Below, piece after piece: positions 15,858-22,405 of a stretch of 33,011 bases of DNA (position 1 is its first letter; every line of letters begins with the position of its first letter). The position numbers were made by a program, and so were the translations under genes. The stretch is taken from assembly GCA_945893395.1 (NCBI GenBank), contig CAMDEC010000011.1:1-33011 (forward strand), written 5' to 3'. A model generated the notes under the pieces. It did no database searches. It saw only the letters and a program-made list of their open reading frames with translations, and was not told the DNA's origin. This DNA is from Bifidobacterium breve (GTDB lineage Bacteria; Actinomycetota; Acidimicrobiia; Acidimicrobiales; Ilumatobacteraceae).

Positions 15858-16898
15858 GTTGGTGGCCTTGCGCCATCGGGCTCGCCCACCCGCATATGGC
15901 AATCCCTCGGCATTTGTTTTCGAGCAAACATAAGTCGCACCTTTATATGTGCCGAGTGCATCAAGCGGCGCACAATACGAGCCTGGATAGATATCTTTGG
16001 CCACTGCGCCAGGTGCCGCAGTCGTTGATGTAGTCGAAGTCTCAGTTGCCGACTTGGCTGGGGCGGTTGTATTGGGTGCGTTCGTTGAAACTGCTGAACC
16101 CGCTGTCGTTGTCGCCGGGGCAACCTTTGTCGTCGTGGTTGCTTGCGCAGTGGTCTTGGTCGTCTGCGTCGTAGTCGTCACAGTCGTCGCAGGCGCACTA
16201 ACCGAAACTGGCGCGGCGCTCCAACCAGCAATCTTCAACGACGAACAATCACTGGCCAACAAATTCGTTATCCGCCCATATTCACTTTGGTCCATCGACA
16301 GACCCCAACGAGCCTTCACCGAAATCCAATCGCCAAGAAATGTGCACCAATAACTTTTCATTGGCGGCATCCAATTAGAGGGGTCTTTTTCGCCCTTCGA
16401 CCTGTTCACACGATCAGTAACTGCGATCAATGTGCGACCATCAGTCAAATCGTTGGCATACGCCTTGCGTTGCGACTCGGTCCACGACCATGCGCCAGAA
16501 TCCCACGCTTCTTTCAGCGCAACGACGTGATCGATGTCCACATCGCCACGGTCACTCAGATTCTTGCCGTCATACTTCGAATACCAATCGCCCGCCACTA
16601 CATAACAGCGGTACGGGTCAACCTGCGGCTTCGAAATGCTGTCGCGCTTCAGAACTTCTTCGCGGGTGTCGCACCCGTTGCCATCCAGATCTGACCAATG
16701 GATAAACAAACTGCGCCTGTAGCCAGTTTTATACTCGTTTTCAACTTTGATCGACGCAAGCACAGACTTTGCGTCATTGGCAACAAACTTGGTGCTGATT
16801 TCATGCGCTTGCGAATCTGCCACAACCGCGTTTAACGCAGCAGCGCCCGAAATTGCAACGACGAGCACTGCGCCGTTTACTGCAATGCGCCAATTCAC
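15855..16898 (-). CDS. Secreted HNH nuclease (DUF1524/GmrSD C-terminal-like)
   Basis: This 347-residue protein starts with a signal peptide (about 1-28, NGAVLVVAISGAAALNAVV) and a nuclease domain at about 45-215. Its HNH-type core is GDVDIDHVVALKEAWDSG followed by DGRTLIAVTDRVNRSKGEKD and PSNWMPP, as in the DUF1524 family of secreted actinobacterial nucleases. A Thr/Ala-rich linker (about 220-295) precedes a small C-terminal module with two cysteines (SYCAPLDALGTYKGATYVC). Export for scavenging of nucleic acid, or a wall-associated role, is likely. GTG 16898 has TACGCT six bases upstream. Confidence 0.87.
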   Translation of the reverse strand: MNWRIAVNGAVLVVAISGAAALNAVVADSQAHEISTKFVANDAKSVLASIKVENEYKTGYRRSLFIHWSDLDGNGCDTREEVLKRDSISKPQVDPYRCYVVAGDWYSKYDGKNLSDRGDVDIDHVVALKEAWDSGAWSWTESQRKAYANDLTDGRTLIAVTDRVNRSKGEKDPSNWMPPMKSYWCTFLGDWISVKARWGLSMDQSEYGRITNLLASDCSSLKIAGWSAAPVSVSAPATTVTTTTQTTKTTAQATTTTKVAPATTTAGSAVSTNAPNTTAPAKSATETSTTSTTAAPGAVAKDIYPGSYCAPLDALGTYKGATYVCSKTNAEGLPYAGGRARWRKATN

Positions 16899-16904
16899 AT
16901 TTTC

Positions 16905-16910
16905 AGCGTA
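16905..16910 (-). promoter_or_regulatory. -10 hexamer for the secreted HNH nuclease
   Basis: TACGCT on the minus strand, six bases before GTG 16898. Confidence 0.45.
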
Positions 16911-16913
16911 GCG

Positions 16914-17186
16914 CTAAGCGACTTGCGAAATATTCGTTGCAGTCATCTCGTCGCTGACATCAATGAAGATGCACTCACCTGGACACACTTCAGCAGCACG
17001 CAAAACACTTTGCCGATCACGTGGCGCGACATGAGCAAGGCTCCCCGCACCGCCCGGATCATTCAATGGCACACCCAACTCGGCGACATAAGCGATGCCA
17101 TCTTCGAGCAATTTAAAAGCGTCGCCGCAATGGTCTTCGCAAAGCCCGTCACCGGTGCACAAGTCTTGGTCAATCCAAACGCGCAT
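16914..17186 (-). CDS. Small ferredoxin, [3Fe-4S]-like
   Basis: This 90-residue ferredoxin begins MRVWIDQDLCTGDGLC and has Cys10, Cys16 and Cys68-Pro, the usual ligands of small actinobacterial [3Fe-4S] ferredoxins that feed electrons to cytochromes P450 and other oxygenases. Two further cysteines, Cys20 and Cys72, could allow a [4Fe-4S] cluster or be free. An insertion of about 12 Gly/Pro/Ala-rich residues sits in the middle. No P450 gene is in the window. It is 10 bases after the MauE-like gene on the same strand but has its own hexamer, TAGCCT, seven bases before ATG 17186. Confidence 0.88.
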   Translation of the reverse strand: MRVWIDQDLCTGDGLCEDHCGDAFKLLEDGIAYVAELGVPLNDPGGAGSLAHVAPRDRQSVLRAAEVCPGECIFIDVSDEMTATNISQVA

Positions 17187-17193
17187 GGTGCTC

Positions 17194-17199
17194 AGGCTA
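17194..17199 (-). promoter_or_regulatory. -10 hexamer for the ferredoxin gene, built on the upstream stop codon
   Basis: TAGCCT on the minus strand begins with the TAG stop of the MauE-like gene and lies seven bases before ATG 17186. Confidence 0.45.
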
Positions 17200-17571
17200 C
17201 TTAGTGAGATATGCCATAATCAGCAAAGCGATCAAAATCACATTTCGTGCAACATCTAGCCAACTCATTGGTCGCTGCGAAGTCGCACCGAAACATGAAC
17301 ACGGCAACCGCTCAGTGTCACCTAGGCGCACGAGCAAAAGAATTGTGAAAGCCACAAGCAAGACCAGGCTTGCCGCAACAGTCTGTTCAAACCACCAGCC
17401 ACCGACAAGTAGCACAGCCAAAGCAATCTCAGCCAACGGCACGAGAACGACAAACGGGTCGGGCGCACCCAATGCCTGAGCCTGAATCGTCCAATTATTA
17501 AAAGTCGCAAACTTGGCAACACCCGCATAAATAAATACTGCGGCAACGACTAACGCAAAAACAAAACTCAC
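17197..17571 (-). CDS. MauE/DoxX-like membrane protein
   Basis: This 124-residue protein has about four transmembrane helices, with FIYAGVAKF in the first, LVPLAEIALAVLLVGGWW in the second, and a Cys-x-Cys pair in LPCSCFGA between helices three and four. That pattern is typical of MauE-like proteins, which assist redox or disulfide steps in the envelope, and of the wider DoxX superfamily. GTG 17571 overlaps the flavin reductase stop (GTGA), which makes translational coupling likely. An in-frame extension to 17709 would lie wholly inside the upstream gene and is not the real start. Confidence 0.75.
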   Translation of the reverse strand: MSFVFALVVAAVFIYAGVAKFATFNNWTIQAQALGAPDPFVVLVPLAEIALAVLLVGGWWFEQTVAASLVLLVAFTILLLVRLGDTERLPCSCFGATSQRPMSWLDVARNVILIALLIMAYLTK

Positions 17572-18062
17572 GACAACGGTGATGTCGTGACAACGGCTCC
17601 CTTTGAAAACACCATCGGGTTTCCCGCCCCTGCAACAGCCACAAGACTTTGTACTCGACCCACGACAAACAAATGATCGCCAATTTGTGAACTTGACTCG
17701 AGTTCGCAATCAATGAACGCCACACAGCCATCGATCATCGGCGACTTCAGCGGCGAATGCGACCACTTCACGCCTTCGTATCGATCTTCGCTCTCTTTGG
17801 CGAATCGCCAACACAACTCGCCTTGAGTTGCCGCCAACACGTTCACACAGAACACTCCAGACTCAGCGAGAGCGGGCCAAGATTTTGAATTACCGCCGAC
17901 GAAAAATCCAACAAGTGGCGGATCAAGCGAGATCGAACTGAATGATCCGATCGTCAAGCCTTGGGGCTTGCCTGCTTCGTCCAGACCCGAAACGATCACG
18001 ACTCCGGTCGGGAAGTGTCCAAGAACGGTTCGAAATTCTTTGCTATCAAATTGCGAATTCAT
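17568..18062 (-). CDS. Flavin reductase-like FMN-binding protein
   Basis: This 164-residue protein belongs to the flavin reductase (HpaC/Rv-type) family with a split-barrel FMN domain. MNSQFDSKEFRTVLGHFPTG, VVIVSGLDEAGKPQGLTIGSFSSISLDPP and GVFCVNVLA are typical. Relatives supply reduced flavin to two-component monooxygenases, using NAD(P)H. No oxygenase partner is adjacent. I start it at ATG 18062 because the family sequence begins there; the frame extends upstream without homology. It lies 10 bases after the MBL hydrolase and overlaps the MauE-like gene by four bases, so the three probably form one transcript. Confidence 0.87.
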   Translation of the reverse strand: MNSQFDSKEFRTVLGHFPTGVVIVSGLDEAGKPQGLTIGSFSSISLDPPLVGFFVGGNSKSWPALAESGVFCVNVLAATQGELCWRFAKESEDRYEGVKWSHSPLKSPMIDGCVAFIDCELESSSQIGDHLFVVGRVQSLVAVAGAGNPMVFSKGAVVTTSPLS

Positions 18063-18072
18063 TGCTTTCAGA

Positions 18073-18936
18073 CTACGCCACAACCTCGACGGACATTCCT
18101 TCTGCGGCGGCAAAAACTTCAAATCCACGATTCTTAGCCACGCCGGCGAGCCGTTGTGCAATCACATCAAGCGCGTCATCGGTGCGCGACGGGTCGTGAT
18201 GAAACAGCGCCAGTCGTTTGGCTGATGTTGTCTCGGCAACCCACATCGCAAATTCAAAAGTTGAGTGACCCCAGTCCGATTTAAGTTCAAATTCTGCTGG
18301 GGTGTATTGCGAATCATGAATCAGCAAATCGGTGCCCTGACAAATTTGACGAGCACCAGTTGTCAGCGCAAAACCCGTGACTGGTTGTTGGTGATCTGAA
18401 AGATAAGTCACGGTTGAATTGCCCGCAGTGATGCGATACCCGAGTGTTGGCCCCGTATGAGGTACAAAGCGACTCATCACTTTCGTGTTTCCGATCATGA
18501 AGTCGTCATCCCCGATTTCGTGAAAATTGATAGTGGCTTTGAATTCATTCAAACTGATCGGAAAAATCGGCGGACAAATCTTTTTCAAGAAGATTTCACG
18601 CAAACCTCTGCCGTCCTCTTGTTTCGGTGCGTAAATATCCAGCACAGTTTCTTCGCACAGCATTGATCTGAAAAATGGCAAACCTTGAATGTGATCCCAA
18701 TGCAAGTGGGTCAACAGACATGTGCCGACAAACGGCTCTGGCCGTAGCTCAGTCTCAGATTGCGAAGAGTTGATGTAGCGCAAGCCTGTACCAAGATCAA
18801 AAATTATAGGTGCATCATTTGCTGACTTGATCGAAACACATGAAGTGTTTCCGCCGTACCGATGCGTCTGCGGGTCATGACACGCAGTTGAACCACGCAC
18901 GCCATGAAACGTCACCGTTAAACCAGATTCCCCCAC
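18073..18936 (-). CDS. MBL-fold metallohydrolase (cyclic phosphodiesterase/RNase Z-like)
   Basis: This 287-residue protein has the metallo-beta-lactamase fold with the metal motif THLHWDHIQG (HxHxDH). Other ligand candidates are the His in VPHTGPTLGY, the Asp in LLIHDSQYT and the HH of LALFHHDPSR. The N-terminal FHGVRGSTACHDPQTHRYGGNTSCV is typical of a group related to PhnP and bacterial cyclic-nucleotide phosphodiesterases. The true substrate is unknown; a phosphodiester is likely. GTG 18936 has TACCGT seven bases upstream. It heads the minus-strand run MBL, flavin reductase, MauE-like. Confidence 0.86.
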   Translation of the reverse strand: MGESGLTVTFHGVRGSTACHDPQTHRYGGNTSCVSIKSANDAPIIFDLGTGLRYINSSQSETELRPEPFVGTCLLTHLHWDHIQGLPFFRSMLCEETVLDIYAPKQEDGRGLREIFLKKICPPIFPISLNEFKATINFHEIGDDDFMIGNTKVMSRFVPHTGPTLGYRITAGNSTVTYLSDHQQPVTGFALTTGARQICQGTDLLIHDSQYTPAEFELKSDWGHSTFEFAMWVAETTSAKRLALFHHDPSRTDDALDVIAQRLAGVAKNRGFEVFAAAEGMSVEVVA

Positions 18937-18943
18937 AGGTGAA

Positions 18944-18949
18944 ACGGTA
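18944..18949 (-). promoter_or_regulatory. -10 hexamer for the MBL operon
   Basis: TACCGT on the minus strand, seven bases before GTG 18936. Confidence 0.45.
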
Positions 18950-19005
18950 TTGGTATCGCAATTCAGATGTAAAGACCCAATGGGGTGACCTTCGTCGCAG
19001 GCAAC

Positions 19006-19011
19006 TAACTT
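19006..19011 (+). promoter_or_regulatory. -10 hexamer for the UGSC selenoprotein operon
   Basis: TAACTT lies seven bases before GTG 19019. It is the only promoter-like signal I see ahead of the hydrolase, thioredoxin-fusion and selenoprotein genes. Confidence 0.5.
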
Positions 19012-19018
19012 TGAACTT

Positions 19019-19903
19019 GTGGCTGATCAGAAAATCAAGCTTGAGTGTGTCTCAGCAAACAACACTGACTTCTCTTATCTCGAGTGTGGCACGGGCAAAT
19101 TGGCGTTGTTGCTGCACGGGTTCCCTGACACAGCAAATACATGGCGCCACCTGATGCCTCAACTTGCCGCAGCTGGTTACCGAGCCGTCGCGCCTTTCAT
19201 GCGTGGCTATGCCCCGAGCGCAGTGCCACTCGATGGCTGTTATCAAACGGCGATGCTGGCCCGTGACGCCAACGCATTGCATGAAAAACTCAGTGGCGAT
19301 GGTGATGCCGTAATCATTGGTCACGACTGGGGCGCGCCGAGTTGTTATGGTGCCGCAATCGACGCACCATCACGATGGCACAAAGTAATCGGCATGGCGG
19401 TGCCACCAACTGCTGCCCTCGGCATGGCGTTCGTGCAAAATCTTGAACAAATTAAAAAAAGCTGGTACATGTTTTTCTTTCAACACGGTCTCGCCGATTT
19501 AGTAGTTGGCGCCAACAATCATGCGTTCATCGAAATGTTGTGGCGCGAGTGGTCGCCTGGTTATGACGCCAGTGCAGATCTTGAATTCGTGCGCAAGTCG
19601 CTGGCCGACCCAAAAAACCTGCAAGCTGCGCTCGGCTATTACCGAGCGGCTCTTGGCGACGGCTATCGCGACCCGCAACTTGGCGATTTACAAAAGCAGA
19701 TGGGCGCCGGTGTGCCGACACAACCGTTGCTGTATCTGCACGGTGCAGATTGCGGATGCATCGGGGTCGACGTTTTTGAGTCAGCAAAAACATTAGCGCC
19801 AGCCAATATTAAGTTTGAACTCATTGCAGCAGCCGGACACTTCTTGCAACTCGAACAACCTGAAAAAGTAAACCGTCTTATTTGTGATTTCATCGCGAGT
19901 TGA
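19019..19903 (+). CDS. Alpha/beta hydrolase, epoxide hydrolase/dehalogenase-like
   Basis: This 294-residue alpha/beta hydrolase has LLLHGFPDTANTWRHLMPQL, a nucleophile elbow GHDWGAP with Asp103, a likely acid Asp244 in LHGADCGC, and His274 in AAGHFLQLEQP. An Asp nucleophile in GHDWG is the mark of soluble epoxide hydrolases and haloalkane dehalogenases rather than serine esterases. The cap domain (about 130-215) holds no residues that let me choose between the two. Two cysteines sit next to Asp244. GTG 19019 has TAACTT seven bases upstream. It ends three bases before the thioredoxin-fusion gene, so it probably supplies or consumes the same metabolite as the selenoprotein system. Confidence 0.87.
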   Translation: MADQKIKLECVSANNTDFSYLECGTGKLALLLHGFPDTANTWRHLMPQLAAAGYRAVAPFMRGYAPSAVPLDGCYQTAMLARDANALHEKLSGDGDAVIIGHDWGAPSCYGAAIDAPSRWHKVIGMAVPPTAALGMAFVQNLEQIKKSWYMFFFQHGLADLVVGANNHAFIEMLWREWSPGYDASADLEFVRKSLADPKNLQAALGYYRAALGDGYRDPQLGDLQKQMGAGVPTQPLLYLHGADCGCIGVDVFESAKTLAPANIKFELIAAAGHFLQLEQPEKVNRLICDFIAS

Positions 19904-19906
19904 TTA

Positions 19907-21352
19907 GTGACGGTTACAAAAAATTCGCTGCGCGACGGTTGGACACTAATTGTCAAGCGTGAATGTGCGACATGTGTGATGGTTGTGCCCGTCATCACGC
20001 GACTCGTGCGCGAACTTCCGTCGCTCACGGTCTACACGCAAGACGACCCGACATTTCCCGAAGGTGTCGCTGCTGTTAACGATTTAGATTTGGCCGCCAG
20101 TTGGCACGCCGACATCGACACGGTGCCGACACTAATTTTTCGTGCGAATGGCGTTGAGACTGCGCGCACTGTCGGTTGGCTACGCAGCGAGTGGCGCGAA
20201 TTGACTGGCATCGCCGATCTTGGCGCAGAATTACCAGAGTTTCGACCAGGTTGCGGCTCAATGAGCGTCGATCCAGACATTGTCGACAAACTTCGCGTGC
20301 GATTCGCAGGCGAGATTTTGCACGCCAGACAAATTGATATTGCTTCGGCCGAGGACGAGTTCGAGGCAATGTTCAGTCGCGGTTTCACCGACGGTCTGCC
20401 AGTCGTGCCGCCAACGCCCGAGCGCGTGATGCGCATGCTCAATGGCACTTCACGAGCGCCACAAGAAGTCGTCGCAATCGCTCCCCCAGACTTGGTTGAA
20501 CTAACTGTTGAAAAAATCGCTATCAACGCGGTAATGGCGGGTTGCTTACCCGAATACTTGCCTTGGGTTATCGCAGCGATCGAAGCAATTTGCACCGATG
20601 AGTTCAATATGCACGGCGTTCTCGCAACCACGATGCCTGTCGGCCCTGTGATCGTGTGTAATGGCCCCGGCACACGCGCAATCGGCATGAACTCTGGTGT
20701 CAATGTTCTCGGTCAGGGAAATCGTGCAAATCTAACAATTGGACGCGCGGTGCAATTAATTATCCGTAATGTCGGTGGCGGTCGCCCGGGCGAAGTTGAC
20801 CGTGCCGCACATGGCCACCCTGGCAAATTAGGTTTCTGTTTCGCCGAAGACGACCTCGGCTCACCGTTCACTTCGCTAGCGGTTGCACGCGGGTTTGATG
20901 CTTCGCAAAACACCGTCACGGTTTTCACTGGCGAAGGTCCACGCTGTGTTGTAGATCAACTTGCACGCGAACCCGAACAACTCGCGCAAACTCTTGCTGC
21001 GTGTTTGCGCACGGTGCATCATCCGAAGTTGCCGTTTGCATTTGATGCAATGTTGATTCTCGGGCCCGAGCACGCCCGAGTTTTTGCACAAGCCAACTGG
21101 GATCGTGAACGCGTGTTACAAGAAATCAACGACCGTTTGCAGTTGCCTGGCGCCGAAATCGTGCGCGGTGCGGGCGGTATGGCTGAAGGCGTGCAAGAAG
21201 CATTCAAAGATGCGACCTTGCCCAAGTTTCGCCCTGGCGGATTACTTCTCGTGCACGCAGGTGGCCCCGCAGGTCTATTCAGCGCGATCATCGGCGGCTG
21301 GGTCAACGGTTCCGTCGGCAGCGACCCGGTGACTAAGTTGGTGTCTGCATGA
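19907..21352 (+). CDS. Thioredoxin-like domain fused to a large conserved domain; partner of the UGSC selenoprotein
   Basis: This 481-residue protein has two parts. Residues about 10-105 look like a thioredoxin fold: the redox motif Cys20-x2-Cys23 in KRECATCVMVVP and a cis-proline at Pro74 in TVPTLIF. Residues about 145-481 are a separate conserved domain starting near GFTDGLPVVPPT (159-170), with GPVIVCNGPGTRAIGMNSG, a Gly-rich LGQGNRANLTIGRAV and GGGRPGEVDRAAHGHPGKLGF. I have no firm function for that domain. The gene starts three bases after the hydrolase stop (GTG 19907), and its TGA overlaps the selenoprotein ATG (ATGA), so the two are translationally coupled. The likely role is to pass electrons through the CxxC to the Sec/Cys site and to bind the substrate. 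This is inference. Confidence 0.8.
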   Translation: MTVTKNSLRDGWTLIVKRECATCVMVVPVITRLVRELPSLTVYTQDDPTFPEGVAAVNDLDLAASWHADIDTVPTLIFRANGVETARTVGWLRSEWRELTGIADLGAELPEFRPGCGSMSVDPDIVDKLRVRFAGEILHARQIDIASAEDEFEAMFSRGFTDGLPVVPPTPERVMRMLNGTSRAPQEVVAIAPPDLVELTVEKIAINAVMAGCLPEYLPWVIAAIEAICTDEFNMHGVLATTMPVGPVIVCNGPGTRAIGMNSGVNVLGQGNRANLTIGRAVQLIIRNVGGGRPGEVDRAAHGHPGKLGFCFAEDDLGSPFTSLAVARGFDASQNTVTVFTGEGPRCVVDQLAREPEQLAQTLAACLRTVHHPKLPFAFDAMLILGPEHARVFAQANWDRERVLQEINDRLQLPGAEIVRGAGGMAEGVQEAFKDATLPKFRPGGLLLVHAGGPAGLFSAIIGGWVNGSVGSDPVTKLVSA

Positions 21353-21879
21353 CGAATCGCGTGATTCTTGATCCGACCAGCGAAAAGAGAATGACCTCGC
21401 GCGACTTGCTTGCTCGACCCAAGACGATTTCAGGCCAAACAATCGGTTTGCTGGATATTTCGAAAGCACGTGGCGATGTTTTCTTGAATCAACTCGAATC
21501 GCGACTGACAACTGCTGGCGCAAAAGTCTTGCGCTTTCGCAAGCCGACATTTACCAAGCCAGCACCAGTTGATTTGCGCCATGAGATTGCAACGAAGTGC
21601 ACGCTGGTTATCGAAGCCCTCGCTGATTGAGGCAGTTGTACGTCGTGCAGTGTGCACGACATAGTCGATCTTGAAACTCGCGGTGTGCCCGCGATGTTCA
21701 TCGCCTCAGATGTTTTTGTCCAAGCCGCCGAATCGCAAGCCAACGCACTCGGCTTTCCAACAGTGCAGCGCGTGTTCGTGCCCCACCCGATTCAAGATCG
21801 CACCGACGATGAAATGCGTGCGCTAGCCGACTCGTCATACGACTCGATCGTCGCTGCGATCACAAAACAAACTAGCTAG
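21349..21879 (+). CDS. UGSC-family selenoprotein (in-frame UGA = Sec94)
   Basis: I read this as one 176-residue protein with selenocysteine at position 94 (TGA, 21628-21630). Upstream, DPTSEKR, GQTIGLLDISKARGDVFL and LVIEALAD match the N-terminal half of the UGSC family as I know it. Downstream, the same frame continues G-S-C-T-S-C-S-V-H-D, then TRGVPAMFIASDVF and RVFVPHPIQD, with no stop until TAG at 21877. The redox site is thus Sec94-x2-Cys97-x2-Cys100. A perfect stem-loop 12 bases after the UGA fits a bacterial SECIS. ATG 21349 overlaps the upstream stop. Standard callers will end it at 21630 or start a false gene at GTG 21652. A real stop plus pseudogene is the alternative, but the motif and hairpin argue against it. 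No selA, selB, selC or selD is in the window. Confidence 0.92.
21628..21660 (+). promoter_or_regulatory. Sec UGA codon and bacterial SECIS element
   Basis: The UGA (21628-21630) is followed by a 7-bp perfect stem, GTCGTGC at 21642-21648 with GCACGAC at 21654-21660. The five-base loop AGTGT (21649-21653) starts 18 bases after the UGA and has G as its second base. Stem, spacing and loop G agree with the published bacterial SECIS pattern recognised by SelB. Confidence 0.82.
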
Positions 21880-22392
21880 TTAATCCCAGGCATCGTCTTG
21901 GTTGTATGGTCGCGCACGAGTTGGCGCACTGTCACGCTTCCAAACCAAAACTCTTCGCCTGAAATAGCAAACTTCGTCGCCCGTCTGATTGAAACCTTTC
22001 GTCTCCACCGTCACGACACCGCGATCAGGTTTCGACGCCGAGGGTTTGACATCCAGAACCCGCGTCTCGGCATGAATCGTGTCGCCATGAAAAGTTGGGT
22101 GCTTGTGCTGCAGGGTTTCAACTTCAAGATTCGCAATCGCCGAGCCACTCACATCAGGCACGCTCATGCCAAGCACAAGCGAATACACCAAGTTGCCGAC
22201 AACAACATTGCGACCCTGGACGCTTTGCTGTGCAAACCAATCATTTGTATGCAACGGATGATGATTCATCGTGATCATGCAAAACAGGTGATCGTCAGCC
22301 TCCGTAATCGTCTTGCCGGGCCAATGGCGATAAATATCGCCGACTACGAAATCTTCGAGATATCTACCGAATGGTCGCTCGTGTGACGTCAC
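21880..22392 (-). CDS. MaoC-like hydratase, possible mesaconyl-CoA hydratase
   Basis: This 170-residue hotdog-fold protein belongs to the MaoC dehydratase family. The active-site loop ITEADDHLFCMITMNHHPLHTN keeps His48, but the usual catalytic Asp of the hydratase-2 motif is Asn43. Small MaoC proteins of this kind often accompany CitE-type lyases and methylsuccinyl-CoA dehydrogenase in actinobacteria, where they are thought to hydrate mesaconyl-CoA in the ethylmalonyl-CoA pathway. Those two partners are found at 23.7 and 26.1 kb here. The name is inference from that context. GTG 22392 has TAGCGT seven bases upstream. Its stop directly abuts the convergent selenoprotein stop with no gap. Confidence 0.7.
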   Translation of the reverse strand: MTSHERPFGRYLEDFVVGDIYRHWPGKTITEADDHLFCMITMNHHPLHTNDWFAQQSVQGRNVVVGNLVYSLVLGMSVPDVSGSAIANLEVETLQHKHPTFHGDTIHAETRVLDVKPSASKPDRGVVTVETKGFNQTGDEVCYFRRRVLVWKRDSAPTRARPYNQDDAWD

Positions 22393-22399
22393 GCTCTAC

Positions 22400-22405
22400 A
22401 CGCTA
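22400..22405 (-). promoter_or_regulatory. -10 hexamer for the MaoC gene, built on the upstream stop codon
   Basis: TAGCGT on the minus strand begins with the TAG stop of the YbhN-like gene and lies seven bases before GTG 22392. Confidence 0.5.

Noticed and set aside
17572-17709. N-terminal extension of the MauE-like protein.
   Set aside because: It lies entirely inside the flavin reductase gene, and a coupled GTGA start at 17571 is present.
21349-21630. A complete 93-residue gene ending at TGA, or a nonsense-mutated pseudogene.
   Set aside because: The family motif U-G-S-C crosses the TGA, the frame stays open and conserved-looking, and a SECIS-type hairpin follows.
21652-21879. Separate small gene starting at GTG 21652.
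   Set aside because: It is the C-terminal half of the UGSC selenoprotein in the same frame, and the GTG encodes Val102 downstream of Sec94.
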